A stretch of DNA of 64,000 nt, from positions 8,069,001-8,133,000 of the forward strand of contig FNSS01000001.1 in the NCBI GenBank assembly GCA_900104855.1. The letters are read 5' to 3'. Below are positions 16,974 to 26,288 of the stretch, piece after piece. Source of the stretch: Rhizobiales bacterium GAS188 (GTDB lineage: Bacteria > Pseudomonadota > Alphaproteobacteria > Rhizobiales > Beijerinckiaceae). The first letter of the stretch is position 1. Each line of letters starts with the position of its first letter. The notes below the pieces were generated by a model. The model did no database searches and was not told the DNA's origin. It worked only from the letters and a program-made list of their open reading frames with translations. The position numbers were made by a program, and so were the translations under genes.

Positions 16974-18260
16974 ATGCAAAGCTATGGCATGGAGCCGGGG
17001 CAGACGCCGCGCCGCGGCGCCGCGACCATGAAACTTTGGAGTACCCCCGATCTGATGCCCGACCTGCCGAGCGGCCATAGCAAAGCCTCCGTCGCCTCCC
17101 CAAAAGGCGCAGCCATGCCGCTTGACGACGGTGCTCGGGACGAGGTCGAAATGGATCTCGGGGCGCAGCCGATGCCGAAAAAGGCCTGGCTTGAATATGC
17201 GTGGTCGGCGGTCGGCTTCGTCGCGGTCATCATCGCCGGCTATATGCTCTACGGTTTGCTGGCCCATACCTCGCCTCACGATGTCTCACGGGCCTTCACG
17301 CAGATCCCCCTGCATCGCTGGATTTTGGCGTTCGGCGGCACCCTTCTCGCCTATGCGGCGCTCGCCTGGTACGACAGGATCGCCCTCCTGCATCTCGGCA
17401 AACCTCTGAACTGGCTGTTCATTTCGCTGACCTCCTTCACCACCTACGCGCTCTCGCACAATATCGGCGCCTCGGTGTTCTCGGGCGCCGCCGTCAGATA
17501 TCGCGCCTATTCGACGAAGGGCCTCACGGCGGCCGAGGTGGGCGTGCTGGTAGCGCTCACCGCCTTCACCTTCACGCTCGGCAACGTGCTACTCGCCGGC
17601 ATCGTGCTGATCTGCGAGCCCGGCCTCGTGGCGCGGCTGCTGCACGTCAGCGAAGCCCTGGCGCGGACGGTCGGCGGCGTGACCCTCGCGGCCGTCGCCC
17701 TCTATGTGCTGGGTGCCTGGCTCGAGCTGCCGCCGCTCATCATCCGCGGCTTCAAGCTCGTCTATCCGCGCCTGCCCATCGCCTTGCGTCAATTGGTGGC
17801 AGCGCCCCTCGAGCTGATCGGGGCGGCCGCCATCATCTATTTCGCCATGCCGAGCCAGGGGAATCCCGGCTTTTTCGTTGTGCTCAGCGTGTTCATCATC
17901 GCCTTCTCGGCCGGCCTGATCTCGCATGCGCCGGGCGGTCTCGGGGTGTTCGAATTCTCGTTCTTCAAGCTGATGCCGCAGCTCACCGATGATCAGAAGG
18001 CGGGGGTGCTCGCCGCCCTGTTCGTATGGCGGCTCCTCTACCTGATGATCCCCCTGGCGCTCGGCATCGTCGTGGTCATGGTGTTCGAGAAGCGCCGCCA
18101 TGCCGAGACCGTGCGCAACCTGGCCGCCGACGGGGCGGCCAAGAATGCCGCCAAAAATACCGCGAAGAGCGGGGCCGCACCGCCGCGTCCGCCGGCCCCG
18201 TCCAATGTGGTGCCGCTCGAGCGGGCCGCGAAGCGCAAGCCGCGCCAGGATGGAGGCTAG
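16974..18260 (+). CDS. Lysylphosphatidylglycerol synthase-type transmembrane (UPF0104/YbhN-like) protein
   Basis: 428 aa. After an N-terminal polar tail of about 75 residues there are about 8 hydrophobic helices of the MprF-type flippase domain, including the SHNIGASVFSGAAVRYRAYS and ISHAPGGLGVFEFSFF signatures. There is no C-terminal aminoacyl transferase domain, so it is a flippase-only homologue rather than a full MprF. The C-terminus (about 375-428) is a low-complexity Ala/Lys/Pro tail. Several in-frame ATGs (17029, 17056, 17113 and 17170) could be the real start; the longest is given. The 181 bases upstream show nothing distinctive. Confidence 0.78.
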   Translation: MQSYGMEPGQTPRRGAATMKLWSTPDLMPDLPSGHSKASVASPKGAAMPLDDGARDEVEMDLGAQPMPKKAWLEYAWSAVGFVAVIIAGYMLYGLLAHTSPHDVSRAFTQIPLHRWILAFGGTLLAYAALAWYDRIALLHLGKPLNWLFISLTSFTTYALSHNIGASVFSGAAVRYRAYSTKGLTAAEVGVLVALTAFTFTLGNVLLAGIVLICEPGLVARLLHVSEALARTVGGVTLAAVALYVLGAWLELPPLIIRGFKLVYPRLPIALRQLVAAPLELIGAAAIIYFAMPSQGNPGFFVVLSVFIIAFSAGLISHAPGGLGVFEFSFFKLMPQLTDDQKAGVLAALFVWRLLYLMIPLALGIVVVMVFEKRRHAETVRNLAADGAAKNAAKNTAKSGAAPPRPPAPSNVVPLERAAKRKPRQDGG

Positions 18261-18373
18261 CTTCCGGAGGTTAGCCCCTTAGCTTCGATTGGGGCGGACC
18301 GGGAACAGCTCTCGATCTTCAAAGCGGCGCGATTCCATGCGATGGACCGGGGACGAGACGATGGAGCTCTCCC

Positions 18374-19030
18374 ATGTATCTGCCGCCTGCCTTCCGGATC
18401 GACGACCTCGCGAGCCTGCATGAGGCGATCCGCCACCACCCCTTGGCCACGCTCGTCACCCGCTCGGGAGACAGCGTCGTCGCCGACCATATCCCTTTTC
18501 TGATCGACGCCGAGCGCGGTGACAAAGGGGTGCTGCGCGCCCATGTGGCCCGCGCCAACCCGCTCTGGCACACCCATCCCGGCGACAGCGAGGCGCTGGT
18601 GATCTTCTCAGGCGCCGATCACTACATCACGCCGTCCTGGTACGAGACGAAGCGCGAGACCGGCAAGGTCGTGCCGACCTGGAATTACGTCGCCGTGCAT
18701 GCCTGGGGGAAGCTGCAGGTGTTCGAGGATCAGGACTGGCTGCGCGAGCAGATCGGCGCGCTGACCAGCCGGCATGAAGGGGATCGCGCTTCGCCCTGGT
18801 CCGTTTCGGACGCGCCCGCCGATTTCATCGCCGGCCAGATCAAGGGGATCGTCGGGATCGAAATCCCGATCACGCGCATCCTCGGCAAATGGAAGGTCAG
18901 CCAGAACCGCCCCGAAGCCGACCGCAAGGGCGTCGTCGAGGGCCTCGGCGCCTCACCGGCTCGAGACAGCCACGCCATGGCCGAACTCGTCGCCGGTCAT
19001 CAGGCGCTTGGCGCCAAGACGCAATCGTGA
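18374..19030 (+). CDS. PaiB-like FMN-binding negative transcriptional regulator
   Basis: 218 aa, starting MYLPPAFRIDDLASLHEAIR, the conserved N-terminus of the PaiB/FMN_bind_2 family. Other conserved parts are ADHIPFLID, SGADHYITPSWY, VPTWNYVAVHAWGKLQV and the C-terminal GIEIPITRILGKWKVSQNR. In Bacillus, PaiB represses sporulation and protease genes, but Gram-negative homologues are split-barrel flavoproteins of unclear role. The gene is convergent with sciP. The stop codon lies inside the first unit of a short tandem repeat. Confidence 0.85.
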   Translation: MYLPPAFRIDDLASLHEAIRHHPLATLVTRSGDSVVADHIPFLIDAERGDKGVLRAHVARANPLWHTHPGDSEALVIFSGADHYITPSWYETKRETGKVVPTWNYVAVHAWGKLQVFEDQDWLREQIGALTSRHEGDRASPWSVSDAPADFIAGQIKGIVGIEIPITRILGKWKVSQNRPEADRKGVVEGLGASPARDSHAMAELVAGHQALGAKTQS

Positions 19031-19076
19031 ATCACCATCGATCGTGAATCACGATCGGTCGTGAAGCACAATCGGG
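19026..19076. repeat. Three 17-bp imperfect tandem repeats with GAATC cores
   Basis: Three units of 17 bp of the type CGTGAATCACSATCGRT lie at 19026-19042, 19043-19059 and 19060-19076, followed by a partial fourth (ACGAATCACG). The first unit contains the stop codon of the PaiB-like gene. The GAATC core, a GANTC methylation site, is present in units 1, 2 and the partial fourth. The stretch lies between two convergent genes. Confidence 0.75.
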
Positions 19077-19089
19077 GACGAATCACGCT

Positions 19090-19365
19090 TCAGGCGCGGT
19101 ATTGCTGAATGCGGGTCGTACGCAATCCGGCGAGCCCATGCTCGTCGATCGAGGCCTGCCAGCTCAGGAACTCCTCGACGGTCAGCGTATAGCGCCTGCA
19201 AGCCTCTTCGAGGCTGAGCAACCCGCCACGCACTGCAGCGACGACTTCCGCCTTGCGCCGGATCACCCATCGCCTCGTGGCAACCGAGGGCAGATCGGCA
19301 ATCGTCAAGGGGCTTCCGTCGGGTCCGATAACATATTTTACCCGCGGTCGATGGGCATCGGTCAT
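19090..19365 (-). CDS. sciP: CtrA inhibitor SciP (DUF1153)
   Basis: 91 aa from the ATG at 19365. The protein is almost entirely the DUF1153 helix-turn-helix: RVKYVIGPDGSPLTIADLPS, then RRWVIRRKAEVVAAVRGGLL, LEEACRRYTLTVEEFLSWQ and a C-terminal RTTRIQQYRA. This matches SciP, a small protein that binds CtrA at promoters and blocks recruitment of RNA polymerase in late cell cycle. Having both ctrA and sciP within 5 kb gives the two arms of the circuit in one window. The 262 bases upstream hold its likely promoter; one GATTC site lies near 19503. Confidence 0.93.
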   Translation of the reverse strand: MTDAHRPRVKYVIGPDGSPLTIADLPSVATRRWVIRRKAEVVAAVRGGLLSLEEACRRYTLTVEEFLSWQASIDEHGLAGLRTTRIQQYRA

Positions 19366-19627
19366 GATACGCTCACACAAAACAGACCAACGACATTGCT
19401 TCTAGCCGAGGTGAGTTAATGATTTGCGTAGCCGATGCATCGAATTTCGCCTGATCGCCGCGATGCTTCCACCGACATGCGAGGCTTGTGCGATTGGCCA
19501 TTGATTCGCGGATCGATTTTGGCGTTTCCTGCGGGTGCCGGTACTATTCGTCCCGCAGCATTCGCATGAAACGCCGGGGCTCGCCATCCTCAGCCTCGGC
19601 CCCCCTTCAGAGGAAAACGAGACCCGC

Positions 19628-21085
19628 ATGAGCAACGAGCTTTGGCGTTGGGACGCCGTCGATCTGGCGCAGGCCATCCGCACTCATGCGATCTCGAGCC
19701 GGGAGGCGGTCGAGAGCTGCCTCGTGCGCCTCGACGCCGTCAATCCACGCCTCAACGCCGTCGTCGACAGCCTCGCGGTCGAGGCGCGCGCCGGCGCCGA
19801 CCAGGCAGACGCCGCGGTCAAGCGCGGCGATACGCTTGGATCGCTGCACGGCGTTCCGGTGACCGTGAAGATCAATGTCGATTTCGCCGGACGCGCCAAC
19901 ACCAACGGTGTCGTCGCCTATAAGGACGCCATCGCGCCGGGCGATGCGCCCGTGGTCGCCAATTGGCGCAAGGCCGGCGCCATCATCATCGGGCGCACCA
20001 ACACGCCCGCCTTCTCCTGGCGCTGGTTCACCGACAATGACCTGCATGGGCGCACTTACAGCCCTTGGGATCGCGGCATCACGCCCGGTGGCTCGAGCGG
20101 CGGTGCCGCGGCCGCGGTCGCCTCCGGCATCGGCCCCCTGGCGCATGGCAACGACATTGGCGGCTCGGTGCGCTATCCGGCCTATGCCTGCGGCATTGCC
20201 GGCATCCGCCCAACGCTCGGGCGCGTTCCCGCCTTCAATCCCTCGGCCAAGGAGGAGCGCCCGGTGATCGCCCAGCTCGCCTCGGTGCAGGGGCCGCTGG
20301 CCCGCTCGGTGCGCGATTTGCGAGTGGGCTTGCGCGCCATGGCGGCGCGCGACCCGCGCGATCCGTGGTGGGTGCCGGCTCCCCATGAACATGGCGGCGA
20401 GCGCCAGCCTTGCCGGGTCGCCATGCTGGCCGAGCTGCCGGGCGTGCCGCATGACAAGGCGGTGGTGGAGGCGGTGCGTCAATCGGCGGCCTGGCTCGAG
20501 GACGCCGGCTACCGGGTCGAGGAGGTCGCGCCTCCCCGCTGGACCGAAGCCGCCGAGACCTGGTCGCTGCTGGTGCTCAACGAAGCGCGATTCGCGATGC
20601 TGCCGACCATGGAAGCGCATGGCGACGAGGCCATCAAGCGGGCCGCGCGCGCCATGTTCGAAGTGACGCCCAACGTCGATTTCGAGGGATTTCGCACCGC
20701 ACTGGCCCGTCGCTCGACGATCCTGCGCGAATGGATGATGTTTTTCGAACGCTATCCCATCGTCCTGACGCCGACCTCCTGGCGCAAGCCCTTGCCGATC
20801 GACGCCGATCAGCATGGCGTCGAGGCCATGCGGGCGATCATCGAGGCGAACAGCCCGCTTTTCGTGCTGCCGCTCCTCGGCCTCCCCGGCCTGTCGGTGC
20901 CGACAGGCCTCGCCGACGGCCTGCCGATGGGCGTCCATTTGATCGGCGGGCGCTATGAAGAGGAGCGCCTGTTCGTGGCCGGCGAGGTGATCGAGGCGCG
21001 CTGCGGCCAGCTGACACCCATCGATCCGCGCGATGAGGCGGTCGATACCGCGATTCACCGCCCTGATGAGCTAACCGCCGCTTGA
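19628..21085 (+). CDS. Amidase signature family enzyme
   Basis: 485 aa from the ATG at 19628 (AGAGGAAAACGA upstream); an upstream in-frame ATG at 19535 lies in non-coding-like sequence. The amidase signature is clear: [12 protein letters not shown] (catalytic Lys), [20 protein letters not shown] (cis-Ser), and [20 protein letters not shown] with the nucleophilic Ser. Such enzymes hydrolyse amide bonds of small substrates in the cytoplasm. The Ser-Ser-Lys triad looks complete. It is not GatA: no gatB or gatC neighbour is present and the context is monocistronic. Confidence 0.88.
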   Translation: MSNELWRWDAVDLAQAIRTHAISSREAVESCLVRLDAVNPRLNAVVDSLAVEARAGADQADAAVKRGDTLGSLHGVPVTVKINVDFAGRANTNGVVAYKDAIAPGDAPVVANWRKAGAIIIGRTNTPAFSWRWFTDNDLHGRTYSPWDRGITPGGSSGGAAAAVASGIGPLAHGNDIGGSVRYPAYACGIAGIRPTLGRVPAFNPSAKEERPVIAQLASVQGPLARSVRDLRVGLRAMAARDPRDPWWVPAPHEHGGERQPCRVAMLAELPGVPHDKAVVEAVRQSAAWLEDAGYRVEEVAPPRWTEAAETWSLLVLNEARFAMLPTMEAHGDEAIKRAARAMFEVTPNVDFEGFRTALARRSTILREWMMFFERYPIVLTPTSWRKPLPIDADQHGVEAMRAIIEANSPLFVLPLLGLPGLSVPTGLADGLPMGVHLIGGRYEEERLFVAGEVIEARCGQLTPIDPRDEAVDTAIHRPDELTAA

Positions 21086-21200
21086 AAATTCCCGCGCGAT
21101 ACCAACTTGCTGTGCGGTATGCTGGCGCGGAAGGCGCCGAGCATGTAAAACAAAGATCGTTCGCCACAGGGCGCCCGTCAGCGCCGGGCTTTCACATATT

Positions 21201-22376
21201 ATGCCGATGAATTCGCTCGATCTTCCCACCAAGCCCTCCGAGACGCGGGTCGTAGTCGCCATGTCGGGCGGCGTCGATTCCTCGGTCGTGGCCGCCTTGC
21301 TGAAGGAGGAAGGCTACGACGTGGTCGGCGTCACGCTGCAGCTCTATGATCATGGGGCCGCGATGCATCGGGTCGGGGCCTGCTGCGCGGGCCAGGATAT
21401 TCATGACGCGCGCAAGGTCGCATCGAAGATCAACATCCCCCATTATGTCCTTGATTATGAGGACAGATTCAAGACAGAGGTGGTCGACCGTTTCGCCGAT
21501 GACTATCTGGCCGGACGCACGCCGATCCCCTGTGTCGAGTGCAACCGCTCGATCAAGTTCCGCGACCTGCTGGGCACGGCGCGCGATCTCGGCGCGGCGG
21601 CCCTGGCGACCGGCCATTATTTGTCCTCGCGCTCGCTCGCCGATGGGCGCCGCGCGCTCTATCAGGCCTCCGATGCCAGCCGCGACCAGAGCTATTTCCT
21701 CTACGCCACCACGCCCGCCCAGCTCGACATGCTGCGCTTTCCGCTGGGTGACCGATCGAAGGCCGAGACCCGCGCGCTCGCGGCGCGCTTCGGCCTCGCC
21801 GTCGCCGAGAAGGCGGACAGCCAGGACATCTGCTTCGTGCCGACCGGCCGCTACGTCGAGGTGATCGAGAAGCTGCGGCCGGGCGCCAGCCGCCCCGGCG
21901 CCATCATCCATGTCGACGGCCGCGTGCTCGGCCAGCATCGCGGCGTGATGCATTATACGGTCGGCCAGCGCAAAGGGCTCGGCGTCGCAGATGGCGAGCC
22001 GCTCTATGTCCTGCGCCTCGACGCAGAGCGCGCCGAGGTGATCGTCGGCCCGCGCTCGGCGCTCGAGGTCGGCGGCATCACCCTCTCGGAGCTCAACTGG
22101 CTCGGCGACCTTGCGGTCGAGGCCTGGCCCGAGAACGGGCTCGAGGTCGCCGTCAAGGTGCGTTCCACCCGCCCTCCCCGCAAGGCGCGGCTCGATATCG
22201 ACGACGGAGTCTGCCGCGTCAGGCTCGGGGTCCCGGAAGAAGGAGTGGCACCGGGACAGGCCTGCGTGATCTATGACAGCCCTGCGCCGGGCGCGCGCCT
22301 GCTCGGCGGCGGCGTCATCGCGGCGACAAGCCCCTCCGCTTGCGCGAATCCGCGGGAGCGGGCATTGGCCTCTTGA
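21201..22376 (+). CDS. mnmA: tRNA-specific 2-thiouridylase MnmA
   Basis: 391 aa. The PP-loop SGGVDSS is at 22-28; the catalytic Cys pair lies in [11 protein letters not shown] and SQDICFVP; the [11 protein letters not shown] motif marks the central domain. MnmA adenylates U34 of tRNA Lys, Glu and Gln and inserts sulfur supplied by IscS/Tus partners. The small C-terminal barrel (about 285-375) is intact. The methyltransferase gene that follows starts 27 bases later and may be co-transcribed. The 115 bases upstream show nothing notable. Confidence 0.97.
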   Translation: MPMNSLDLPTKPSETRVVVAMSGGVDSSVVAALLKEEGYDVVGVTLQLYDHGAAMHRVGACCAGQDIHDARKVASKINIPHYVLDYEDRFKTEVVDRFADDYLAGRTPIPCVECNRSIKFRDLLGTARDLGAAALATGHYLSSRSLADGRRALYQASDASRDQSYFLYATTPAQLDMLRFPLGDRSKAETRALAARFGLAVAEKADSQDICFVPTGRYVEVIEKLRPGASRPGAIIHVDGRVLGQHRGVMHYTVGQRKGLGVADGEPLYVLRLDAERAEVIVGPRSALEVGGITLSELNWLGDLAVEAWPENGLEVAVKVRSTRPPRKARLDIDDGVCRVRLGVPEEGVAPGQACVIYDSPAPGARLLGGGVIAATSPSACANPRERALAS

Positions 22377-22403
22377 GGGATGAAACGCGCGGCGGGAGGC
22401 GTT

Positions 22404-23060
22404 ATGTCCGGTCAGCTCCAATCCATGCGGAAGGCCTACGACAAATGGGCTCCGATCTACGATCTTGTCTATGACGGCCTGACGGCGCCGGCGCGGCGCT
22501 CGGCCGTGCGGGCGGCGCTGAGCAATGGCAGGCGCATTTTGGAGGTCGGCGTCGGCACCGGCCTGTCGCTGCGCGACTATCCGCGCGAGACCGAGGTCTA
22601 TGGCGTCGATCTCTCCTACGCCATGCTGACGCGCGCCAAGGAGAAGATCGAGCGCCGCCGCCTCAAGCACGTCAAGCTGATCGCCGCCATGGATGCCTGC
22701 CGGCTCGGTTTCGCGGATGAGAGCTTCGATGCCGTCGTCGCCCAATTCGTGATCACGCTGGTGCCTCACCCCGAGGGCGCCCTCAACGAAATGGCACGCG
22801 TGCTGCGGCCGGGCGGCGAGATCGTCCTCGCCAATCATCTCGGTGCCGAAGAGGGCCTGCAAGCGGTGATCGAGGAGAAATGCTCGGCCATCGCCAAACG
22901 CATCGGCTGGTCGACCGAGTTCAAGCTGTCGCGCATCGAGAACTGGGCCCGGGCGAGCGGCATGATCGAGCATGTTTCGGCCAAGGACACCTTCCCGGGC
23001 GGCTTCTTCAAGGTGGTCCGCCTGCGCAAGCCCGCCGACAGCGACGCTATGGCGGCGTAG
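22404..23060 (+). CDS. Class I SAM methyltransferase, PmtA-like (phosphatidylethanolamine N-methyltransferase)
   Basis: 218 aa from the ATG at 22404, with GGGAGG four bases upstream; an ATG at 22380 has worse spacing. The N-terminal YDKWAPIYDLVYDGLTAPAR segment and motif I ILEVGVGTGLSL, then YGVDLSYAML, FVITLVPHPEGALNEMARVL and the C-terminal AKDTFPGGFFKVVRLRK, resemble the soluble PmtA of rhizobia and Rhodobacter that makes phosphatidylcholine from phosphatidylethanolamine. Generic ubiquinone/menaquinone methyltransferases share part of this pattern, so substrate assignment is moderate. Confidence 0.78.
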   Translation: MSGQLQSMRKAYDKWAPIYDLVYDGLTAPARRSAVRAALSNGRRILEVGVGTGLSLRDYPRETEVYGVDLSYAMLTRAKEKIERRRLKHVKLIAAMDACRLGFADESFDAVVAQFVITLVPHPEGALNEMARVLRPGGEIVLANHLGAEEGLQAVIEEKCSAIAKRIGWSTEFKLSRIENWARASGMIEHVSAKDTFPGGFFKVVRLRKPADSDAMAA

Positions 23061-23111
23061 CGGCGGCTATCCATCCCCCTATTCCGGCGGCGTGAGGCGC
23101 CGGGCGCCTCT

Positions 23112-23262
23112 CCTTCTCCCGCCCTTTCGCGGGAGAAGGTGCAAATCTTGAACAGAAAGACTCTGCGCAGTGAGGGCGGATGAGGGGCACCGGTGAAGCG
23201 CTCAACCGTCCCTCATCCGCCTCGGCTTCGCCTCGGCACCTTCTCCCGCGAGCGGGAGAAGG
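23112..23262. repeat. REP-like element, copy 1
   Basis: Two hairpins flank a central ~100-bp body. The first arm (23112-23139) pairs CCTTCTCCCGC with GCGGGAGAAGG, and the second arm (23239-23262) has the same stem. The body holds CTCATCCGCCTCGGCTTCG-type sequence. Copies of the same family occur near 60.37 kb (split by an insertion sequence) and at 63.38 kb. It fills most of the 347-base gap after the methyltransferase gene. Confidence 0.85.
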
Positions 23263-23300
23263 GACGCGCGCGTTCAGCATCGATCCCAGCACGAAACTTT

Positions 23301-23343
23301 ACACTGTCCAGATTGCCTGTTACTATCTTGACACTGTCTAGAT
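23301..23343. promoter_or_regulatory. Direct repeat upstream of Tat-exported dehydrogenase (possible operator)
   Basis: ACACTGTCCAGAT at 23301-23313 is repeated as ACACTGTCTAGAT at 23331-23343, exactly 30 bases apart (about three helical turns), with a CTTGACA promoter-like hexamer overlapping the second copy. The position, 65-107 bases before the start of the next gene, fits a regulator binding to two sites on the same DNA face. The regulator is not identified. Confidence 0.5.
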
Positions 23344-23407
23344 CGAGGCGCGAGACAGCTCTGAACCGGGGCTCCGCGCCGATGCGGATTATACGCGGGA
23401 GGCTCAC

Positions 23408-24340
23408 ATGGCGGACGACCAACAGCCACGCCCCGATCGCCGCCGGGTTCTCGGAACCGCGGCAGCCGGGACGGCGGGCCTGGCGCTCGGGCTCGCGGGC
23501 GGCGTCGCCCTCGCCCATGCGGCCGCTTCGCCGCCGCCGCCACGGCGGACAGGCCCGCCGCGCTTCGAAGGCAAGGTGGTGCTGATCACCGGCGCGACCT
23601 CAGGCATCGGGCGCGCGGCAGCCTTCGCCTTCGCGGCCGAGGGAGCAAAGCTCGCCTTCTGCGGCCGTCGCGAGGCGCTCGGCCATCAGGTGGAGCACGA
23701 CATCAGAGCGACGGGCGGCCAGGCCCTCTATGTGAAGGCCGATGTGCGGCGCGAAGAGGATATCCGCGCCTTCGTCGATCGCACTCTTGCCACCTATGGC
23801 CGGCTCGACGTCGCCTTCAACAATGCCGGCATCACCATCGAGAAGCCGTTGCACGAATACTCGGCCGACGAGTTCGACGATGTGCTGCACACCAATCTGC
23901 GCGGCGTCTTCCTCGCCATCAAATACGAGGTGCCCGCGATGCTCGCCACAGGCGGCGGCAATATCGTGGTGACCTCCTCCTCGAACGCCCTTGCCACCCA
24001 GGCTCGCCGCTCGGCCTATTCGGCGAGCAAGCGCGGCCTCGTCGGGCTGGTGCAAGCGGCAGCGCTCGACTATGCGAGCCGGAACATCAGGGTGAATGCG
24101 CTCATCCCCGGCACCACGGATACGGCATTCATCCGCAAGGTCGTCGGCATGGAGAATGTCCCGGACGCGGCCTGGGAAGTGGCGGCCGCCCAATGGGCCA
24201 AGCTCAACGTCCCAGGGCTCGGCCGCCTGGCGACGCCGGAGGAGATCGCGGCCGCGGCGCTGATGCTTGCTTCCGACGACCACCCCTTCATGACCGGGGC
24301 GAGCCTCGTGATCGATGGCGGCAAGACCGCCCATGCGTGA
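23408..24340 (+). CDS. SDR family oxidoreductase with Tat signal
   Basis: 310 aa. The N-terminus has a twin-arginine motif (PDRRRVLGTAAAGTAG, about 9-24), a hydrophobic stretch and an AHA-A cleavage-like site near residue 38. The enzyme part is a classical SDR: ITGATSGIGRAAAF, FNNAGI, SSSNAL, and the YSASK catalytic motif (Tyr/Lys). The C-terminal FMTGASLVIDGGKTAHA is also typical. Export by Tat would allow folding and NAD(P) loading in the cytoplasm first. The Tat motif lacks the preferred Phe after the arginines, so export is likely but not certain. Confidence 0.85.
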   Translation: MADDQQPRPDRRRVLGTAAAGTAGLALGLAGGVALAHAAASPPPPRRTGPPRFEGKVVLITGATSGIGRAAAFAFAAEGAKLAFCGRREALGHQVEHDIRATGGQALYVKADVRREEDIRAFVDRTLATYGRLDVAFNNAGITIEKPLHEYSADEFDDVLHTNLRGVFLAIKYEVPAMLATGGGNIVVTSSSNALATQARRSAYSASKRGLVGLVQAAALDYASRNIRVNALIPGTTDTAFIRKVVGMENVPDAAWEVAAAQWAKLNVPGLGRLATPEEIAAAALMLASDDHPFMTGASLVIDGGKTAHA

Positions 24341-24421
24341 GGCCGTCACCTCGCCCCGTTGGCGGGACCTAGCCAAGCCTGCGGCCGGATGCGAATGTCC
24401 GTGACCAATGACGGCAAAGCC

Positions 24422-25090
24422 ATGATCACGGTCCACCACCTGAACAATTCTCGGTCGCAGCGTGTGCTGTGGCTCCTCGAGGAGCTCGGCTGCCCCTATG
24501 AGATCATCCCCTATCAGCGTGATCCACGTACCCTTCAGGCGCCCGCTTCGCTGCGCCAGGTGCATGCTTTGGGCAAATCGCCCGTCGTCACCGACGGCGA
24601 CAGGACGGTCGCGGAATCGGGTGCCATCATTGCTTACCTGGTCGACACCCATGGCCAGGGACGCCTGGTGCCCGCTGCCGGCTCGGCGGAGCATCTGCGC
24701 TACAGCTACTGGCTGCATTATGCCGAAGGCTCGGCGATGCCGCCCCTGCTGCTCAAGCTCGTCTTCACGCGCCTGGCAGAAGGCCCCGCTCCCTTCTTCC
24801 TGCGTCCGTTGCTGCGCGGCATCGCGGCGAAGGCGCAGAAGGGCTTCATCGATCCTCAACTCATACTGCATGCCGACTATTGGGAAAGGGAACTCGGAAA
24901 AAGCTCCTGGTTCGCAGGTGAAGAGTTCACGGCGGCCGATATCCAGATGAGCTTCCCGCTCGAAGCTGCGTCCGCGCGCCTCGGCTTCGGCGCCGAGCGG
25001 CCGAGGCTTACCGCTTTCCTCGAGCGCATCCATGCGCGCCCGGCCTATCAAGGAGCGCTGGAAAAGGGCGGAGCTTTCGCGATCCCCTGA
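24422..25090 (+). CDS. Glutathione S-transferase family protein
   Basis: 222 aa from the ATG at 24422; earlier in-frame ATGs at 24389 and 24395 are possible. The thioredoxin-like N-terminal domain begins MITVHHLNNSRSQRVLWLLE, with the catalytic-site Ser in NNSRSQR and the cis-Pro in GKSPVVTD, followed by VAESGAIIAYL. The helical C-terminal domain contains FTAADIQMSFPLEA. It probably acts in detoxification or reductive metabolism in the cytoplasm; substrate unknown. The 281 bases downstream have no recognisable feature. Confidence 0.87.
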   Translation: MITVHHLNNSRSQRVLWLLEELGCPYEIIPYQRDPRTLQAPASLRQVHALGKSPVVTDGDRTVAESGAIIAYLVDTHGQGRLVPAAGSAEHLRYSYWLHYAEGSAMPPLLLKLVFTRLAEGPAPFFLRPLLRGIAAKAQKGFIDPQLILHADYWERELGKSSWFAGEEFTAADIQMSFPLEAASARLGFGAERPRLTAFLERIHARPAYQGALEKGGAFAIP

Positions 25091-25371
25091 TCGCGCCAAC
25101 AATCTCGCAGAGCAGCCTCGCGGCGTCCGGCAATCCCGCCAATCCTGGTGTCGACTTGCTAAATCGCCCCGGAACGCGGCAGAATCGGGATCTGCCGCCA
25201 AATCCCGGCCTTTCTGATACCGCAAATGAGGGATATCCCTGCGGTCATGACCATGGCGCGCCCGCGCCGCCATGAATCGGCCCGACGGGCCTGTTTCCCT
25301 GTATTTCACCTGTATTATCAGGCGAAGTGGTGATTCCGGCTTGGCCGGATGACGCCGTTGAGAGAGGCTGA

Positions 25372-26154
25372 ATGCGGCTCCTTCCCTACCTTGCGCTCGC
25401 CCTGACGCTGGTCTGCGGCGCGGATGCCAGATCGGCGGAACAGAAGCTCGCGGAACAGAAGCCCGATGCCGCCGAGCTGTGCCGTCCCCTCACCTATGGC
25501 GCAGCAAGCTATGTGGTGTGCACGCTCGACCTGACCCGTTACGAGCTCAAACTCTTTCTGCGCGGCGCCGACGGCGAGCCCTATGGCGGCTTCGATCGCC
25601 TGACGCAGTCGCAGGAAGGGGCGAGGCTCGTCTTCGCCATGAATGGCGGCATGTACGACAAGGACCGGCTGCCGATCGGGCTCTATGTCGAGGACGGGCG
25701 CATACTCAAGGGCGCCAATACGGCAAACGGCCGAGGCAACTTCCATCTCAAGCCGAATGGCGTGTTCTACACCGCCGGCGAGACGGCGGGCGTGCTCGAG
25801 ACCGGGCGCTATCTGGCCCTGAGGCCGAAGACGGAGATCGCCACCCAATCCGGACCGATGCTCGTCATCGATGGGCGCATCCACCCCAAATTCTCGGAGG
25901 AAGGCATTTCGCGCAAGCTGCGCAACGGGGTCGGCGTGCGCGACGGGCACATCGTGGTCTTCGCCATTTCGGACGCGCCCGTGACCTTCGGTGAGTTCGC
26001 GCATCTGTTCAAGGACGCGCTCTCCTGCCGCGATGCGTTGTTCCTCGACGGCTCGGTGTCGAGCCTCTACGCGCCCTCGCTCAATCGCTCGGATGGCTTG
26101 GCCCGGTTGGGGCCGATCATCGGCGCCGTCGCACGAAAATCGACTTCGCGCTGA
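25372..26154 (+). CDS. DUF2233 / phosphodiester glycosidase-like exported protein
   Basis: 260 aa. A Sec signal peptide covers about residues 1-22 (MRLLPYLALALTLVCGADA). The rest matches the NAGPA-like/DUF2233 family: ARLVFAMNGGMYD, PIGLYVEDGRILKG, NFHLKPNGVF, TQSGPMLVIDGRIHP, RNGVGVRDGHIVVFAIS and FLDGSVSSLYAP. Relatives cleave phosphodiester-linked sugars such as GlcNAc-1-phospho groups; the bacterial role is probably in the periplasm on cell-wall or lipid-linked glycans. Convergent with the NlpD-like gene, with a shared hairpin terminator between them. Confidence 0.85.
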   Translation: MRLLPYLALALTLVCGADARSAEQKLAEQKPDAAELCRPLTYGAASYVVCTLDLTRYELKLFLRGADGEPYGGFDRLTQSQEGARLVFAMNGGMYDKDRLPIGLYVEDGRILKGANTANGRGNFHLKPNGVFYTAGETAGVLETGRYLALRPKTEIATQSGPMLVIDGRIHPKFSEEGISRKLRNGVGVRDGHIVVFAISDAPVTFGEFAHLFKDALSCRDALFLDGSVSSLYAPSLNRSDGLARLGPIIGAVARKSTSR

Positions 26155-26202
26155 CTGCATATCACGCTGTCACTCCCAACCGCGCCAGATGCGGCACGTC
26201 GA

Positions 26203-26235
26203 AAGGCGACCGGGGAGGTCTCCACCGGTCGCCTT
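26203..26235. terminator. Hairpin terminator between convergent genes
   Basis: AAGGCGACCGG (26203-26213) pairs perfectly with CCGGTCGCCTT (26225-26235) around an 11-base loop, with A's before and T's at the end of the stem on either strand. It lies between the convergent DUF2233 and NlpD-like genes, so it could work in both directions. Confidence 0.6.
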
Positions 26236-26288
26236 CCGCGTAAACCGGCCGGTGTCTCGCGGCGGCCGGAGCTCTTGAGCCTGCGGCT

